Of a DNA stretch of 64,000 nt, positions 24,274 to 36,198 are shown piece by piece. Below the pieces are notes generated by a model. The model saw only the letters and a list, made by a program, of their open reading frames with translations. It made no database searches and was not told the origin of the DNA. Within the stretch, counting starts at the first letter, position 1. Every line of letters begins with the position of its first letter. The position numbers and the translations under genes are program-made. This DNA is from Orobanche coerulescens (lineage: Eukaryota > Streptophyta > Magnoliopsida > Lamiales > Orobanchaceae), in contig CM065815.1 of assembly GCA_033398695.1 (NCBI GenBank), positions 145,125,001 to 145,189,000 of the forward strand, read 5' to 3'.

Positions 24274-24284
24274 CTCGGCAGGCG

Positions 24285-26138
24285 CTATACGGTATGACGT
24301 CTTAGATATCGGGGCTGCCCCCGCTCTAAATCGACGGTAAACTCAACCTCTCGGTCCGGTGGCAAACCCGGCAACTCGTCTGGAAAAACATCAGGATACT
24401 CACACACTACCGGAATAGACGAGAGCTCGACTCCCCCTTCTTCCGATCTCAAAGCATAACACCAATATCCCGTACAACCTCCTCGAAGAAGTCTCACCGC
24501 CTTCAAGGCGCTGATCAGGAGTCTCTGGCCACTCCGCTTATGCCCCACGAAAGAATGCTCGGTACCGTCAGAGGCTAACATCGAAACAGTCCTCGTTCTA
24601 TAATTCATGATCGCCCCATGATGGTCCAGCCAATCCTCGCCCAGAATCAAATCCTCATCTCTAATATCTACCGCAATCAGATTGGAAGGCCAAACCCTCC
24701 CCGCGATACTCAGTGGAAAATCTCTAACCTCACGATCCCCCACGATGCTATCCCCACTAGGAAGTTTAACAACAAAAGGCTCACAAGCAACAAAGTAATC
24801 AACATGCAGACGACGCACACAATCCATAGATATAAAAGAATGCGTAGCACTAGAATCGAACAATACAGAAACAGGATGATCAAGGATGTGGACGGTACCT
24901 GTAGCCACCGTCGCGTCAGGATCTCCTGCTCGTCTCATCTCATACACTCGGGGCGGAACAGACCCCGCACTAGAAGCTCCCCCTCTAGAAGGCTGTCCAC
25001 GTCCTCGACCTCTACCAAAACTCTGCTGCGGATGAGGAACTGTCGGTGCCTGATTCACACTCGGCTCTCTTGCAGCTGGGGCTGATATATGAGTAACTGG
25101 AGTTCGAGCCGCATCCGTACAAAACTTAGCACGATGACCCATCCGACCACAAGCAAGACACTGAATCGGAGGCCTATCACACTCACCCATTATGTGGCCC
25201 GGGCGACTACAGTTGAAGCACGTAGGACCACGGACGGAACCAGCAGGAGCAGACCTAGAACCGTTTCCTCGCCCAACTGATGGCGACTGACTCCCAAAGA
25301 CTCGCGAACCAGACTGAGCCTTCGGATACCCTCCTGACTTGCCTCCCGAAAACTGACCGGAGGTCTTCTGCTTCTTTCCTTCGGTTGCCGTCTCCATCGC
25401 AGAAAACGACATCTCATAAGCCATCGCTTTATTCTGATACTCTTTCAAAGTCGTGCACCCCAGACCAGACATGTAGTGGCGCACCCTCGGTTTCATCCGC
25501 ATATCAAAGTGGTGGATCTTATCAAGCTCATCTCGGACTTGGTTCCTCACATAATGCAGCTGTTGATTGTAGTCTTTGATAGCTTGAGAAATAGGAACAT
25601 CTTGGGGCTTAGCCTCAAAGAAGGCTCGGATCCTCCCCTCTTTCACTGGCCATGGACAGAATTGATCTTCCATCAAATCCCGAAACTCTGCCCACGTAGC
25701 TGCCCGGTCACGCGGCTTCACCGCTTGCCACCACGTTGCTGCCTCCTTGGCGAGGAAGTACTGAGCAATGGGTACTTTCCTCTCCTCGGAACAATTAGTA
25801 GCCTCAAATACTTTCTCCATCTCGAATAGCCAATTCTCCCAACCGGAAGGGTCGGAAGCACCATCAAACTGTGGAGAACGCATACGAATCACGTCCTGGA
25901 GTAACTTATCATTGCCGGATCCAGTAGGCGAAACCGGGTTGGCATTAGCTTGGCCGACTAGAACGGCCTGAGTCAGTAGCGTCATCTGGTTCGCTACTTG
26001 CTGCAAAATGTTGGCCACTCCAACATTCTCATGTGCATTACCGGAGCTAGCAGACTGGTCCTGCTGACCTCCGGAACTAGGGGGAACACGGTTCGACAAA
26101 GAGGGCATCGCCGAATCAGTGCCTGAGTGATCGGACAT
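24285..26138 (-). pseudogene. Element A gag and protease
   Basis: 617 codons are open. Gag capsid-like region FDGASDPSGWENWLFEMEKVF to about residue 230. Two CCHC knuckles: CFNCSRPGHIMGEC and CLACGRMGHRAKFC. Protease region with LFDSSATHSFIS, where the catalytic signature is normally D-S/T-G, so the Gly is replaced by Ser. It ends with the linker [24 protein letters not shown] run of five G (expected six) near 24320 shifts the frame into a stop. Confidence 0.92.
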
Positions 26139-26410
26139 GGCCGCCCCACCGGCTGCGCCACGTCTCCTACCGCGTCCGCGACCGCGTCCGCGTCCTCTAC
26201 CAGCAAGAATTCTGAAGAAGTAACGGGTAAGTACAATTCAAACGCAAAATGCAACAAGATACTAAGACAGGAATAGAACAGAACAGTGAAATGAGTCAAG
26301 TTAGGAAAACTTACGAGCACCGGCGTACTGAGATGATGGCATAGCAGCGATACTATCCCAAAAACGACACTTAACTAGACCCAAATAACCGACAGCCTAG
26401 GTATCCATAA

Positions 26411-26427
26411 CCTAAGCTCTGATACCA
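26411..26427 (-). other. Element A primer-binding site (initiator-Met tRNA)
   Basis: On the minus strand TGGTATCAGAGCTTAGG, five bases from the LTR end; the first 12 bases match the plant tRNA-iMet 3' end exactly. Confidence 0.93.
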
Positions 26428-26432
26428 TATTC

Positions 26433-28399
26433 TGTAACACCCCCAAGACATTCAGGGCATATTACAGCGCCGCGGACCCCACACTGTGGAATCCACCAGG
26501 CTAACGTACCAAACAAGACATTCAACAACGACGAACAATCATTAATGAAACGACAATTTGCATAAAAGACTACAAACCGACAAATAAAATCTGACATCAA
26601 ATCCATTTCCCCAAAACGGGAATACAACAGTAACAAGTTCAAACAGGAAGTACTCGAGTACTTAAACCAATTTTATAATACAGAAATCCCAAAATCAGAC
26701 ATCAATAATAACCGATAGACATAACACCGAAAATCAACTACTGGACAATATCATGCTTGCCCATCGTCCTCATACGGCTCGAGTGCTCGCTTGTCCCCAC
26801 GATCAATACCTGAAATACAAAAAGTATTTCCCCCATTTAAGGGGTTAGCGACAACTGCTAGTGCAAGTACAGTCCATTTGAACTACATTCTAATCAGATG
26901 AATATATGCGCCAAAAATCATTTTAGAAAACATTTTATATTCCGGAATATTTACTATGCACAAGCACAAAACACATTTTCTCCAACCAAAACAATTCAAA
27001 GTTAACCTTGGTACGTGACTCACGGCCACCGTACCCCGCAGAGCCCCGTCGGACATCCCTGGGTGGTCAACCATAGTTCGCGATACGAAACTCACGGCAA
27101 TGTATCCCTAGAGGCCCCGTCAGACCGTCCCTAGGTGAACATACACATATCCATCCATAACAACCACAATACAGCCATAATTAAAATACTAGAACATGTA
27201 AACAAATGTAAAGTACTTGCCTTTGTGACATCTTCGAAGAATCGGAAGTGAAAAACGACTACGGATGATCCGAGTGGAAGACGACGGTTCCTAACGAAGA
27301 ATTAACATAACTCAGTCCCAACGGACATCAATAAACGAAAGGAATACTCCCATAACCCCGATTACAATTCACGACAATAGACGTTCAATCGATACGGGTG
27401 AGGGTTTACGCAAAATCTCCCCGTATTGATAATTCACGGATTAAATCGAAGAAAATGGATTGGGAATCATCCAATAACAACAATCGGTAAGAAGTTTCGC
27501 AACATACATGAACAATTCGGAATCAATCACGAAAAACCCGAAAACCCCCCAATTTATACGAGTTAGGGTTCCTGAAGAAAATACCTCGGATTCGGATGAT
27601 GGAGGATGATTACGCTGATGGTGATATGCTACTACGATTCTACGGTGATGGAACACGACAAATTCTCCAATCAAAACTGAAGGAATCGCCTCTGGAGTCG
27701 CCCCGTGAAGAAAAACGAAAGGAAGGATAGAAAATGAGGTCTTGGACTCGCCTCATTGCTTTAAAATGGGATGTTACGGCCGTAATAGGGACACTTACGG
27801 CCGTAACATGGCCAACTTACGGCCGTAATCTCCGGGTGTTACGGCAGAACTTCCGGGTGTTACGGCCGTAACACCCTACCGACAAAGAAGATCGGGCATT
27901 GGCGGCCCAAACGATTCCGGACGACCCCGAAACCCGGACCTGCTATCGAACCAAAAATACGACTACGAAGAATATTCGATGACGAGTCTAACCATCACAA
28001 GAAAACATCAATCCGACTACCCGGGAATCCGAAATACGACAACGAATATGAAATTCCCTAAACTTATAGGAAATTACGAAAATGACCCAAGCGTCCGAAA
28101 ATTACGATACGACGTCGGATTTGCAAACCGAAAGTCTCAACACGACCAACTCAATCATACGAACTTGTACAAACCATGAAACCACGAAAATGAACGAGTT
28201 TTATGAGAATCGAACGCTCATACGGCAAAACATATCATAAAATGGAATCACGTGAAAACTTCACCAAAACTCGTCCGAATGGATAAACTCCATGAATAAA
28301 GTAGATTCAAAATGTCGAAACGGTTACAAGCGAGTCGATAAAAGTACACATATGCCAAAAATAGAAACTGCTAAAAATAGAAAGTTACGGATATTACAC
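26433..28399 (-). repeat. Element A 5' LTR
   Basis: Complete 1967-bp LTR, TGTAACACCC...GGATATTACA, followed by cacga. It contains the TTACGGCCGTAA cluster at 27774-27871 and a tandemly duplicated, diverged block (ctcacggccaccgtacccc / ctcacggcaatgtatccct) at about 27020-27130. Confidence 0.94.
27774..27871. repeat. Palindrome cluster TTACGGCCGTAA in element A right LTR
   Basis: Four perfect copies (27774, 27795, 27817, 27860) and one degenerate copy (27839) in 98 bp, spaced 21-22 bp. Each copy has two CpGs. The left LTR has only two perfect copies, so copy number changed since insertion. Confidence 0.9.
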
Positions 28400-28404
28400 A
28401 CGAA

Positions 28405-28503
28405 AGACCATCGTGTACACGATGGTCTCATCTTCTTCAGCACGATCGTGGGAAGATGAACAACCGTCGTGGCACGATCGTGTGTGAATGAAAATACACT
28501 AAC
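28405..28503. repeat. Palindrome cluster in DUF1985 gene intron 1, right part
   Basis: Contains a perfect 22-bp palindrome (28407-28428, starting GACCATCGTGT) and two CACGATCGTG words (about 28439 and 28472). It is the direct continuation of 1915-2097 before insertion of element A. The donor GTTAGTG at 28503 (minus strand) marks the probable intron start. Confidence 0.75.
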
Positions 28504-28596
28504 CGGCGGCTCATTGACGAATTGCTCTTCAGATGGAGTGTCACTAGCGGAACTTCTGGCATCTTCAGGTTTTCTGTGGTAGTCGGAGGTCGACAT
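28504..28596 (-). CDS. Probable first exon of the DUF1985-type gene
   Basis: ATG at 28596 gives 31 codons (MSTSDYHRKPEDARSSASD and more, acidic/serine-rich) up to the donor at 28503. The link to the downstream exon near 1855 is inferred from position, strand and the split palindrome cluster. The phase does not fit the downstream DUF1985 frame perfectly, so an extra exon or lesion is possible. Confidence 0.45.
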
Positions 28597-28881
28597 TTTC
28601 TGGCCGGCGAAGGGTTTCACGACGAGAGAGTTTTTTTGCAGAGAGGAGGAGAGTTTTTTTGCAGAGAAAAATATTGAGTTGTGGGACCTTTTTTTATTGT
28701 TGTTTCGTTTTAATAATCTTCCTTTTTCTTTTTTATGTGTTTTTTTCTTTTAGTGGTAGACTTTAAGGGTAATAATGTCTTTTAACACATTTTGGTATCA
28801 AAAACTTATAGTTTTATGAATGGGGATATATAACTTGTTACTTTTATGCTTTGGTACTAAAAAAGAGAGATCCCATTATTT
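28597..28881 (-). other. Upstream region of the DUF1985 gene, possible MULE terminal inverted repeat
   Basis: Read on the minus strand from about 28881, gggatctctctttttta followed by gtaccaaagcataaaag and gataccaaaatgtgtt resembles the outer end of plant Mutator-like elements. The partner repeat is outside the window, so the boundary is tentative. Confidence 0.35.
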
Positions 28882-29070
28882 TAATCAATCAAAAATCAAA
28901 TTATTTGGGACTAGGTTAAAATTTAATATAATTTGGTTCAAAACGATAGGAATAATTTGACTTCACTATTATATTTCTCCCTGTGGAATCGACCTTTCAC
29001 CGCATATCTACATCGAACAAATCGTGCGCTTGCGAATATTAGACTAAAGAATCAACCAACAACAAGTTTT

Positions 29071-29087
29071 TGGCGCCGTTGCCGGGG
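29071..29087 (+). other. Athila-like primer-binding site
   Basis: TGGCGCCGTTGCCGGGG follows the LTR-end sequence. This is the Asp-tRNA type PBS known from Athila elements. Confidence 0.9.
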
Positions 29088-29099
29088 AGGCGCAAACGA

Positions 29100-30474
29100 A
29101 GTACAAGAAGACTGTCGTCACCAAGTTAGTTAAATTCTTCTACTAGTTATTTATTTTACTGCTTTTCTTTATTATTATCTGTCTTTTTAATATCCGTTTT
29201 AGATTATGTTAGTATAAATAATAGTTAGTAGTAGAATTTTTTTTTTTACGTTCATAAAAAATCTGAAAAATAATAAAAACTTATAATAATAAATATAAAA
29301 TATAATTAATAATAATAAAAACTACTGTTCATTTTCGTAAAAATAATAATAAAATAATAAAAAAAATAAAAAAGTCCAAAAATATATATAAAAATAAAAA
29401 AATCTGAAAAAGTTTAAAAAAATCGAAAAACATATTATTTTTATTTTAAAAAAAGATTTGGAAAATAGAAAAAAAAAGTTTCAGACTTTAAGGTAATATT
29501 TTTGTAATTTTGGAATATTAATATTAAAAAATCAAAAATTTTAATTTAAATTCGAAAAAATAAAAAAATATTAAAAATAAATTAAAAAATAATCTGGAAT
29601 ATTATTTTCAGTAATATATAAAAATATGATTTATTTTATTTTATTTTTAAAATTACAACCTGCTAGTTTTATTAAAAAATTTAATTTTCATAAAAACTCT
29701 AAAAATAAAAAAAATCAGATTAAGAATCAATAATTTAAATAATCTGGAATATATATAATAAAAAAATTCTGAACTTTAAATTTTTTTAATAAAAACAGAA
29801 TTTTTTTTAAAAAAATAAATTACAATACTTTAATAAAAAAAGGGAAAATACTAAAAAAAATTAAAAACCTGAAAATTTAAAAAAAAACAGAAACGCAAAT
29901 TGGTAATAAAAAACTATTTTTATTGTTTGCATAAAATAAAAGTTTGTAATTTTTATTTTTTTTAAAAAAATCTGATTTTTTTTTGTAAAAAAATAAATAA
30001 TATATCTGGATATATATATATATATATTAGCTCAATATTATTAGTCTAAAAATATAATAAAATTATAATAAATATAAAAATATAAAAACAAAAAAATATA
30101 AAATATAAAAAACAAAAAAAAATCAGAATTTTTTTTAATTTTTATATCTTGTCTTTATTTTTAATAGAATCTTCTAGTGGTAAATTTAGATTGTGTTTTT
30201 AGTTGTTATTTTCTATTTACGGTATTCTTAGATATTTAGTTTAGTTGCAATATTTCTTGTCCTACAATTTAGTTTATCAACAGATATTGTTTCCGTAGAT
30301 CAATTAGTAAATTTATTCCTTTGCAATCTATTACATCCTATAATTTTAGTAATAATTATAATAATTATCATTATTATTAATAATAATAAAATTATAAAAA
30401 ACTCAAAAAAATAATTAAAACAATAAAATCCTTTAAAAGATTCAACAAGGGATTGATATTTTTCACTCACTACT
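29100..30474 (+). other. Athila-like leader, very AT-rich
   Basis: Long runs of A and T, a (ta)n tract at about 30010-30027, no supportable coding. Long AT-rich leaders before gag are usual in this lineage. Confidence 0.7.
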
Positions 30475-30711
30475 TTGTTCGATTTGAATAGAGAAAAGAT
30501 AAATATCAATCTTGTACAAACTGATTTTGAAAATCGATTGAATTTTGGCAAAAAAGGCCTCTGTTGTACATGCCGAAGAAAGTTGGATTTTAAGTGCGAC
30601 CATTGTGACGCCTCCAACGATGTGGAAGTTCGATCGACTATCATAATTTGGTTTGTATGCAAAGTTAAAAAAATTGAAATACCGGTGAATGCAAGTTTGG
30701 CAACGAAATAA
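30475..30711 (+). CDS. Short upstream ORF with paired Cys motifs, function unknown
   Basis: 78 codons, ending just inside the gag frame start. Residues around 30-45 read KKGLCCTCRRKLDFKCDHC, i.e. two C-X2-C pairs eight residues apart, the spacing of a small zinc ribbon. No family recognised. In sequence this AT-rich an ORF of this size can occur by chance. Confidence 0.25.
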   Translation: MFDLNREKININLVQTDFENRLNFGKKGLCCTCRRKLDFKCDHCDASNDVEVRSTIIIWFVCKVKKIEIPVNASLATK

Positions 30712-32024
30712 TAAAGGTCGATTAACGAGAAGAAGATTGTCCTTAACTAAAATTGAAGTTCAACAAACAAAACCGATACCAAAAATGGACGAAATCGAAA
30801 ATCGGAATAATCAAGTTGCAAAAGAGAAAACTTTAATAGAATATTTTTCTCCAATGAGTGCTAATTCTCCTTCTTGCATAGTGTTGCCTACAACTAATGC
30901 AACTCATTTCGAACTTAAACCATCAATAATTCAACTTCTTCCATCTTTTCACGGTTTGGAAAGAGAAGATCCCTATATGCATGTCAAGGAATTTCTCGAC
31001 ATTTGTTCTACTTTCCGATTCCAAAATTCTCTGATAAATCTGTCAAACTTAGACTATTTCTATTTTCTCTCAAAGATAAAGTAAAATTCTGGCTAAATTC
31101 TCTTCAAGCAAGAACAATTACTACTTGGGACCAACTAGTGAATAAATTTCTCGCAAAATTTCTTCCAATGTCCAAAACTGATAGTCTTAGAAGAGAAATA
31201 TCAGAATTTTCCAAAAAGAAAATGAAGAATTTTATGAGTGTTGGGAAAGATTTAATGATTTAATCCTTAAGTGTCCCCATCATGGTTTTGAAATATGGCG
31301 TTTGGTAAAATATTTTTATGACGGTTTAACTCCAAACAATCGCCAATTAATCCAATCAATGCATGGTTGAAACTTTCTTCACCTTATTGGAGACGAAGCT
31401 TGGAATGCACTAGAAAATATGTCAATTAATTCACAACAATGGAATTCACTCGACTCTAGAGCCAAATTGATGCATACGACCCCAAAAAAGGGTGGAATTT
31501 ACGAGGTTAAACAAGATGTTGAAATAAAATCTACTATAGATGATTTAGTACGAAAAGTGGATGCGTTAGTATTGAAGCAATCCATCTCCTCGTCAAACTC
31601 AAAACATGAATTTTGCATTTCATGTGCGGAATCATTTCATTCATCTCAATCTTGTCTCTCTGGTCCACAAAATCAAGAAATTTTTAATGAAGAAGTCAAT
31701 GTGTTACATTCATATGGAAAACCTTCGGACAGTCCATTTTCTCCAACTTATAATCCAAATTGGAGGAATCATCCAAATTTTTTCTGGAAGCAAAATATGC
31801 CTCCAATGAATCAAGGAGGACATCAAATGAATATGTCAAATCAACAAAATGTTCGTCCTAATCAATATCCTCCAAATACTTATCAGTATCCTTCTATAGT
31901 GCCAAAGAAACCATCTTTGGAAGATACGTTACAACAATTCATGCAATCTACTCAACAAATGTTTCAATCAACTCAGCAAGCTGTACAATCAAACTCACAC
32001 GCTATTTCTAAGCTTGAAACATAA
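30689..32024 (+). pseudogene. Athila-like gag
   Basis: A likely start is the ATG at 30785. Capsid region: KPSIIQLLPSFHGLEREDPYMHVKEF, then after frame changes near 31030 and 31215 LFLFSLKDKVKFWLNSL and CWERFNDLILKCPHHGF. The frame at 31419-32024 holds MSINSQQWNS and a CX2C-H-C like CISCAESFHSSQSC. It ends in TAA where LETQIGQLA is expected (CAA to TAA). Confidence 0.85.
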
Positions 32025-33140
32025 ATTGGTCAACTTGCAACAACTTTAGCTGAAAGAGAAAATGGAAAATTTCCGAGTCAATCCATCCCTAATCCTAAAG
32101 GACAATATGAAGTAAACTCTTCTAACGCAGAAGTTCAGTCCATAACTACCCTTAGAAGCGGAAAAGAAATACAAAAGCCTGACTGTGATCTAGAACAAAA
32201 ATCAAATGAACCACAAGTTTCAAAATCAAAAGATTCTAAAGAAAAAGAAAAGCCTTACGTTTCAAAAGCTCCATTTCCTGAAAGACTTATTCCAAAAGAT
32301 AAAAGTGCGCAATACAAAGATATAATGGAAATATTTAAACAAGTTCGAATAAATATTCCATTCCTTGATGCTATTAAACAAGTGTCTGCTTATTCTAAGT
32401 TCTTGAAAGATCTTTGCACTGTAAAAAGAAGAACAAATGTTCCAAGAAAGGCATTTTTAGCTGAACATGTTAGCTCAATAATCCAAAGTAAAACTCCTGT
32501 TAAGTATAACGATCCTGGTAGTCCTACAATATCTTGTGTCATTGGAGATCACATCATTAAACGAGCCTTGCTTGATTTAGGAGCCAGTGTGAATTTATTA
32601 CCATATTCTGTTTATACACAACTTGGATTATGGGAGATAATATCAACATTTGTGATACTTCAACTAGCTGATAGATCTATAAAAATACCTCGAGGAATCG
32701 TAGAGGATGTTCTGATTCAAGTAGATAAATTCTACTTTCCTGTTGATTTTATAGTCACAGACACTGAACCTGTTGTGAATACCAAAGATCAAATCCCTGT
32801 CATTATAGGAAGACCATTTTTAGCTACTTCAAATGCATTAATTAACTGTAGAAATGGCATCATAAAATTTTCTTTTGGAAATATGACTGTTGAACTAAAT
32901 ATGTTTAATATTTCTCAACAACATGATGATCTTGATGATGTCTGTGAGTTAAATATGATAGAGAGTATGGGTCCTTATTTCTTTCCAAAAATAGATGATG
33001 ATGATCTTTTTGAAAGCTGTCTTGCTCATTTTGGCTCAGATTTTGACATCGACAGTTCAATTAATGAAGTAAATTCTTTACTAGAGTCTATACCATTATT
33101 GGATAATGATAAATGGAAAGCTAAAACCGAACCACTTTAG
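32025..33140 (+). pseudogene. Athila-like protease region
   Basis: Same frame as the gag end. IGQLATTLAERENGKFPSQ, then FPERLIPKDK, then the aspartic protease signature LLDLGASVNLLPYSVY (Asp-Leu-Gly-Ala, the usual Athila form) and VIIGRPFLATSNALI. Ends in TAG at 33138-33140, again in frame with what follows. Confidence 0.88.
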
Positions 33141-34675
33141 AGTCAAATGAATAAAAAAGTACCTATTGAGGATTCAAAGATAGAGCTCAATCCATTACCT
33201 GAGTCTCTAAAATATGCATTTTTAGGACCATCAGAAACCCTGCCTGTCATCATAGCATCTGATTTAGATGAAGAACGAGAAGATAAATTAATCAATGTCC
33301 TTAAAGAACATAAAGAAGCAATAGGCTGGACCATCTCCGATATTAAAGGTATTAGTCCTTCTATATGCATGCATCGAATTCACCTTGAAGAAAATGCGAA
33401 AACTTCCCGAGAATTTCAAATAAGACTAAATCCTAATTTGAAAGAAGTTGTAAGAGCTAAAATAATCAAACTCTTAGATGTAGGGATCATCTACCCTATT
33501 TCGATGACTCTTGGGTTAGTCCTGTTCATATAGTTCCAAAGAAATCTGGCATAACTGTAATCACGAATGAAGAAAATGAACTTGTTCCAACCAGAATTCA
33601 AACTGGATGGAGAGTCTGTATTGATTACAGAAAATTGAACTCTGTTACAAGAAAAGATCACTTTCCACTTCCTTTTATTGATCAAATGCTAGAAAGGTTA
33701 GCCGGTCATGCTTATTATTGTTTTCTTGATGGATATTCCGGCTATAACCAAATTCCCATTGCTCCTCAAGATCAAGAAAAAACCACTTTTACCTGTCCTT
33801 TCGGCACTTTTACTTACCGACGAATGCCATTTGGTCTGTGTAATGCACCTGCTACTTTTCAGCGGTGTATGATGAGCATTTTCTCTGACATGGTTGAACG
33901 GTTTTTGGAAATTTTTATGGATGATTTTTCTGTATTCGGGTCTAGCTTTGATGAATGTTTACACCACTTAACCCAAGTGTTGGTTAGGTGTAAGGAGAAG
34001 AATCTTGTCTTAAACTGGGAAAAATGTCATTTTATGGTTAAAAAAGGAATTGTCTTAGGACATGTGATTTCTGAAAAAGGAATTGAGGTGGACAAATCTA
34101 AAGTTGATTTAATATCCAGTCTTCCACCCCCACGAACGATTAAAGAAATTCGGTCATTCTTAGACCATGCTGGTTTTTACCGTCGATTCATCAAATATTT
34201 TAGCAAAATCTCAAGGCCATTATGTAAGTTACTTTTAAAAGACACACCTTTCGTATTTGATGATCATTTTCTAAAAGCTTTTAAGACACTCAAATCTATG
34301 TTGAGCTCTGCACCTATCATCAAATCTCCAAACTGGAATCTTCCTTTTGAAATAATGTGTGATGCATCTGACTATGCCGTCGGTGTAGTATTGGGTCAAA
34401 GAGAAAATAAATTGCCAACTGTAATATATTATGCAAGTAGAACTCTAAATGATGCCCAATTAAATTATTCTACAACTGAAAAAGAATTGCTTGCAGTCGT
34501 TTTTTCCTTAGACAAATTTCGACCTTACTTGATTGGTTCGAAAGTCATAATTTACTCCGATCATGCTGCATTAAAATATCTTCTTTCGAAGAAAGATGCT
34601 ACACCTCGCTTGATACGTTGGATTCTATTGTTACAAGAGTTTGCCTTAGAAATTCGAGATAAAAAAAGGTGCTAA
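33141..34675 (+). pseudogene. Athila-like reverse transcriptase and RNase H
   Basis: 33147-33533 carries the RT N-terminal part (HKEAIGWTISDIKGISPSIC). A one-base lesion near 33500 shifts the frame; then [46 protein letters not shown] and the catalytic FMDD in [11 protein letters not shown]. RNase [39 protein letters not shown] run of seven A at about 34662 shifts the frame to a stop at 34675. Confidence 0.92.
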
Positions 34676-36080
34676 AAATATTGTTGCTGATCATTTGTCT
34701 AGGCTAATCGTGAATTTTACTGATAAAGAACCTCCCATTAATGGAACTTTCCCTGATGAACAACTCATGTCTGTTTCTCAAATACCTTGGTATGCAGACA
34801 TTGTCAATTATCTTGTCACTGGTAACATGCCATCTCATTGGAATAACCAAGATAAAACAAAATTTTTAAACGAAGTAAAAAAATTCTTTTGGGATGATCC
34901 ATATTTGTTCAAATATTGTCCTGATCAAATCATTAGGAGATGTGTGCCAGAACATGAACAACAAAATATCATTTCCTTTTGTCATTATCATGCCTGTGGA
35001 GGTCATTTTAGTTCAAAGAAAACAACTGCTAAAATTCTGCGATGTGGTTTTTATTGGCCAACACTTTTTAAAGATACACATTCATATTGCAGCACATGTG
35101 ATAGATGTCAAAGATTAGGTCGAATTTCTAAAAGAAATATGATGCCTTTAAGCCCAATTTTAATTATTGAAATATTTGATGTTTGGGGCATAGATTTTAT
35201 GGGACCTTTTCCAATTTCTTTTGGCAATCTTTACATTCTTGTGGCCGTCGATTATGTTTCAAAATGGGTACAAGCAATTGCTTGCAAAACAAATGACCAC
35301 AAAGTCGTGGTAAAATTTTTGAAAGAAAATATTTTTTTCCAGATTTGGAACACCACGAGCAATTATAAGTGATGGAGGAAAACATTTTGTAACCAATTTT
35401 TGAATCATTTATTTAAAAAATATAGTGTAATACATAAAGTTGCTACTCCTTATCACTCTCAAACAAGTGGACAAGTTGAAATTTCAAACAGAGAAATCAA
35501 ACATATTCTTGAAAAAACTGTTAATCCTACAAGGAAAGATTGGTCTTTGCGATTGAATGATGCATTGTGGGCTTACCGTACTGCTTTTAAAACTCCCATC
35601 GGAATGTCTCCATTTAGGCTTGTCTTTGGAAAACCGTGTTATTTGCCTGTTGAATTGGAACATAGAGCATACTGGGCCATAAAACGATTAAATTTTTCAT
35701 TAGACATGGCTGGAATTCATAGGAAACTTCAACTAAATGAATTGGAAGAAATCAGAAATGATGCTTACGATTGTGCAAGGAAATATAAGGACAAAATGAA
35801 AATTTTTCATGATAAACACATTTTGAGAAAAACTTTTTATCCTGGTTAAAAAGTCCTTCTTTTTAACTCTCATTTGTTATTATTTCCAGGCAAGTTGTGT
35901 TCACGATGGTCTGGTCCATTTATTATTCATACGGTCTATCCTCACGGAGCTGTAGAAATTGAAAATCCAAAAAATGGTAATATTTTCAAAGTAAATGGTC
36001 AACGGTTAAAACCATATTTAGAATTAAAATCTTTTGAGGTAGAAGAGATTCTTCTTAAGGACCCCGATATTGTGGATTAA
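34676..36080 (+). pseudogene. Athila-like integrase and pol C terminus
   Basis: Zinc domain: [23 protein letters not shown]...[11 protein letters not shown]. Core: [11 protein letters not shown] (Asp), [11 protein letters not shown] (Asp), [17 protein letters not shown] (Glu). There is a frame change near 35335 in a T run and a TAA at 35847 where Gln is expected. The last part, 35874-36080, ends [15 protein letters not shown] and stops at 36080. Confidence 0.92.
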
Positions 36081-36198
36081 TACTCCATTGTGTTTGTCCA
36101 GTCAAGTGGCGGATAACGGTACTCCGTGGCTAGTAAAGTCGGATTTTTCAGTTTCCCATAACAATTGATTTTGTAGATATTTTTTTTTATTTTTAATT

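Larger units (their letters stand above)
2098..28399 (-). mobile_element. Gypsy element A (Tekay/Del-like), full length, containing nested insertions
   Basis: The element is bounded by TGTAACACCCCC...GGATATTACA LTRs and a 5-bp target duplication cacga (2093-2097 and 28400-28404). Coding is on the minus strand: right LTR is the 5' LTR, followed by an initiator-Met PBS (26411-26427), gag-protease, RT-RNase H, integrase and a chromodomain-like tail, then a polypurine tract next to the left LTR. The left LTR is interrupted by the Copia element, so about 17.4 kb of the span is not A itself. In the first 190 bp the two LTRs differ at about six positions, so the insertion is not very recent. Three lesions in pol make this copy non-autonomous. 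Confidence 0.93.

Noticed and set aside
29100..30474. Possible organelle or viral insert because of extreme AT content
   Set aside because: It lies between a PBS and gag of the same element and is a normal Athila-type leader.
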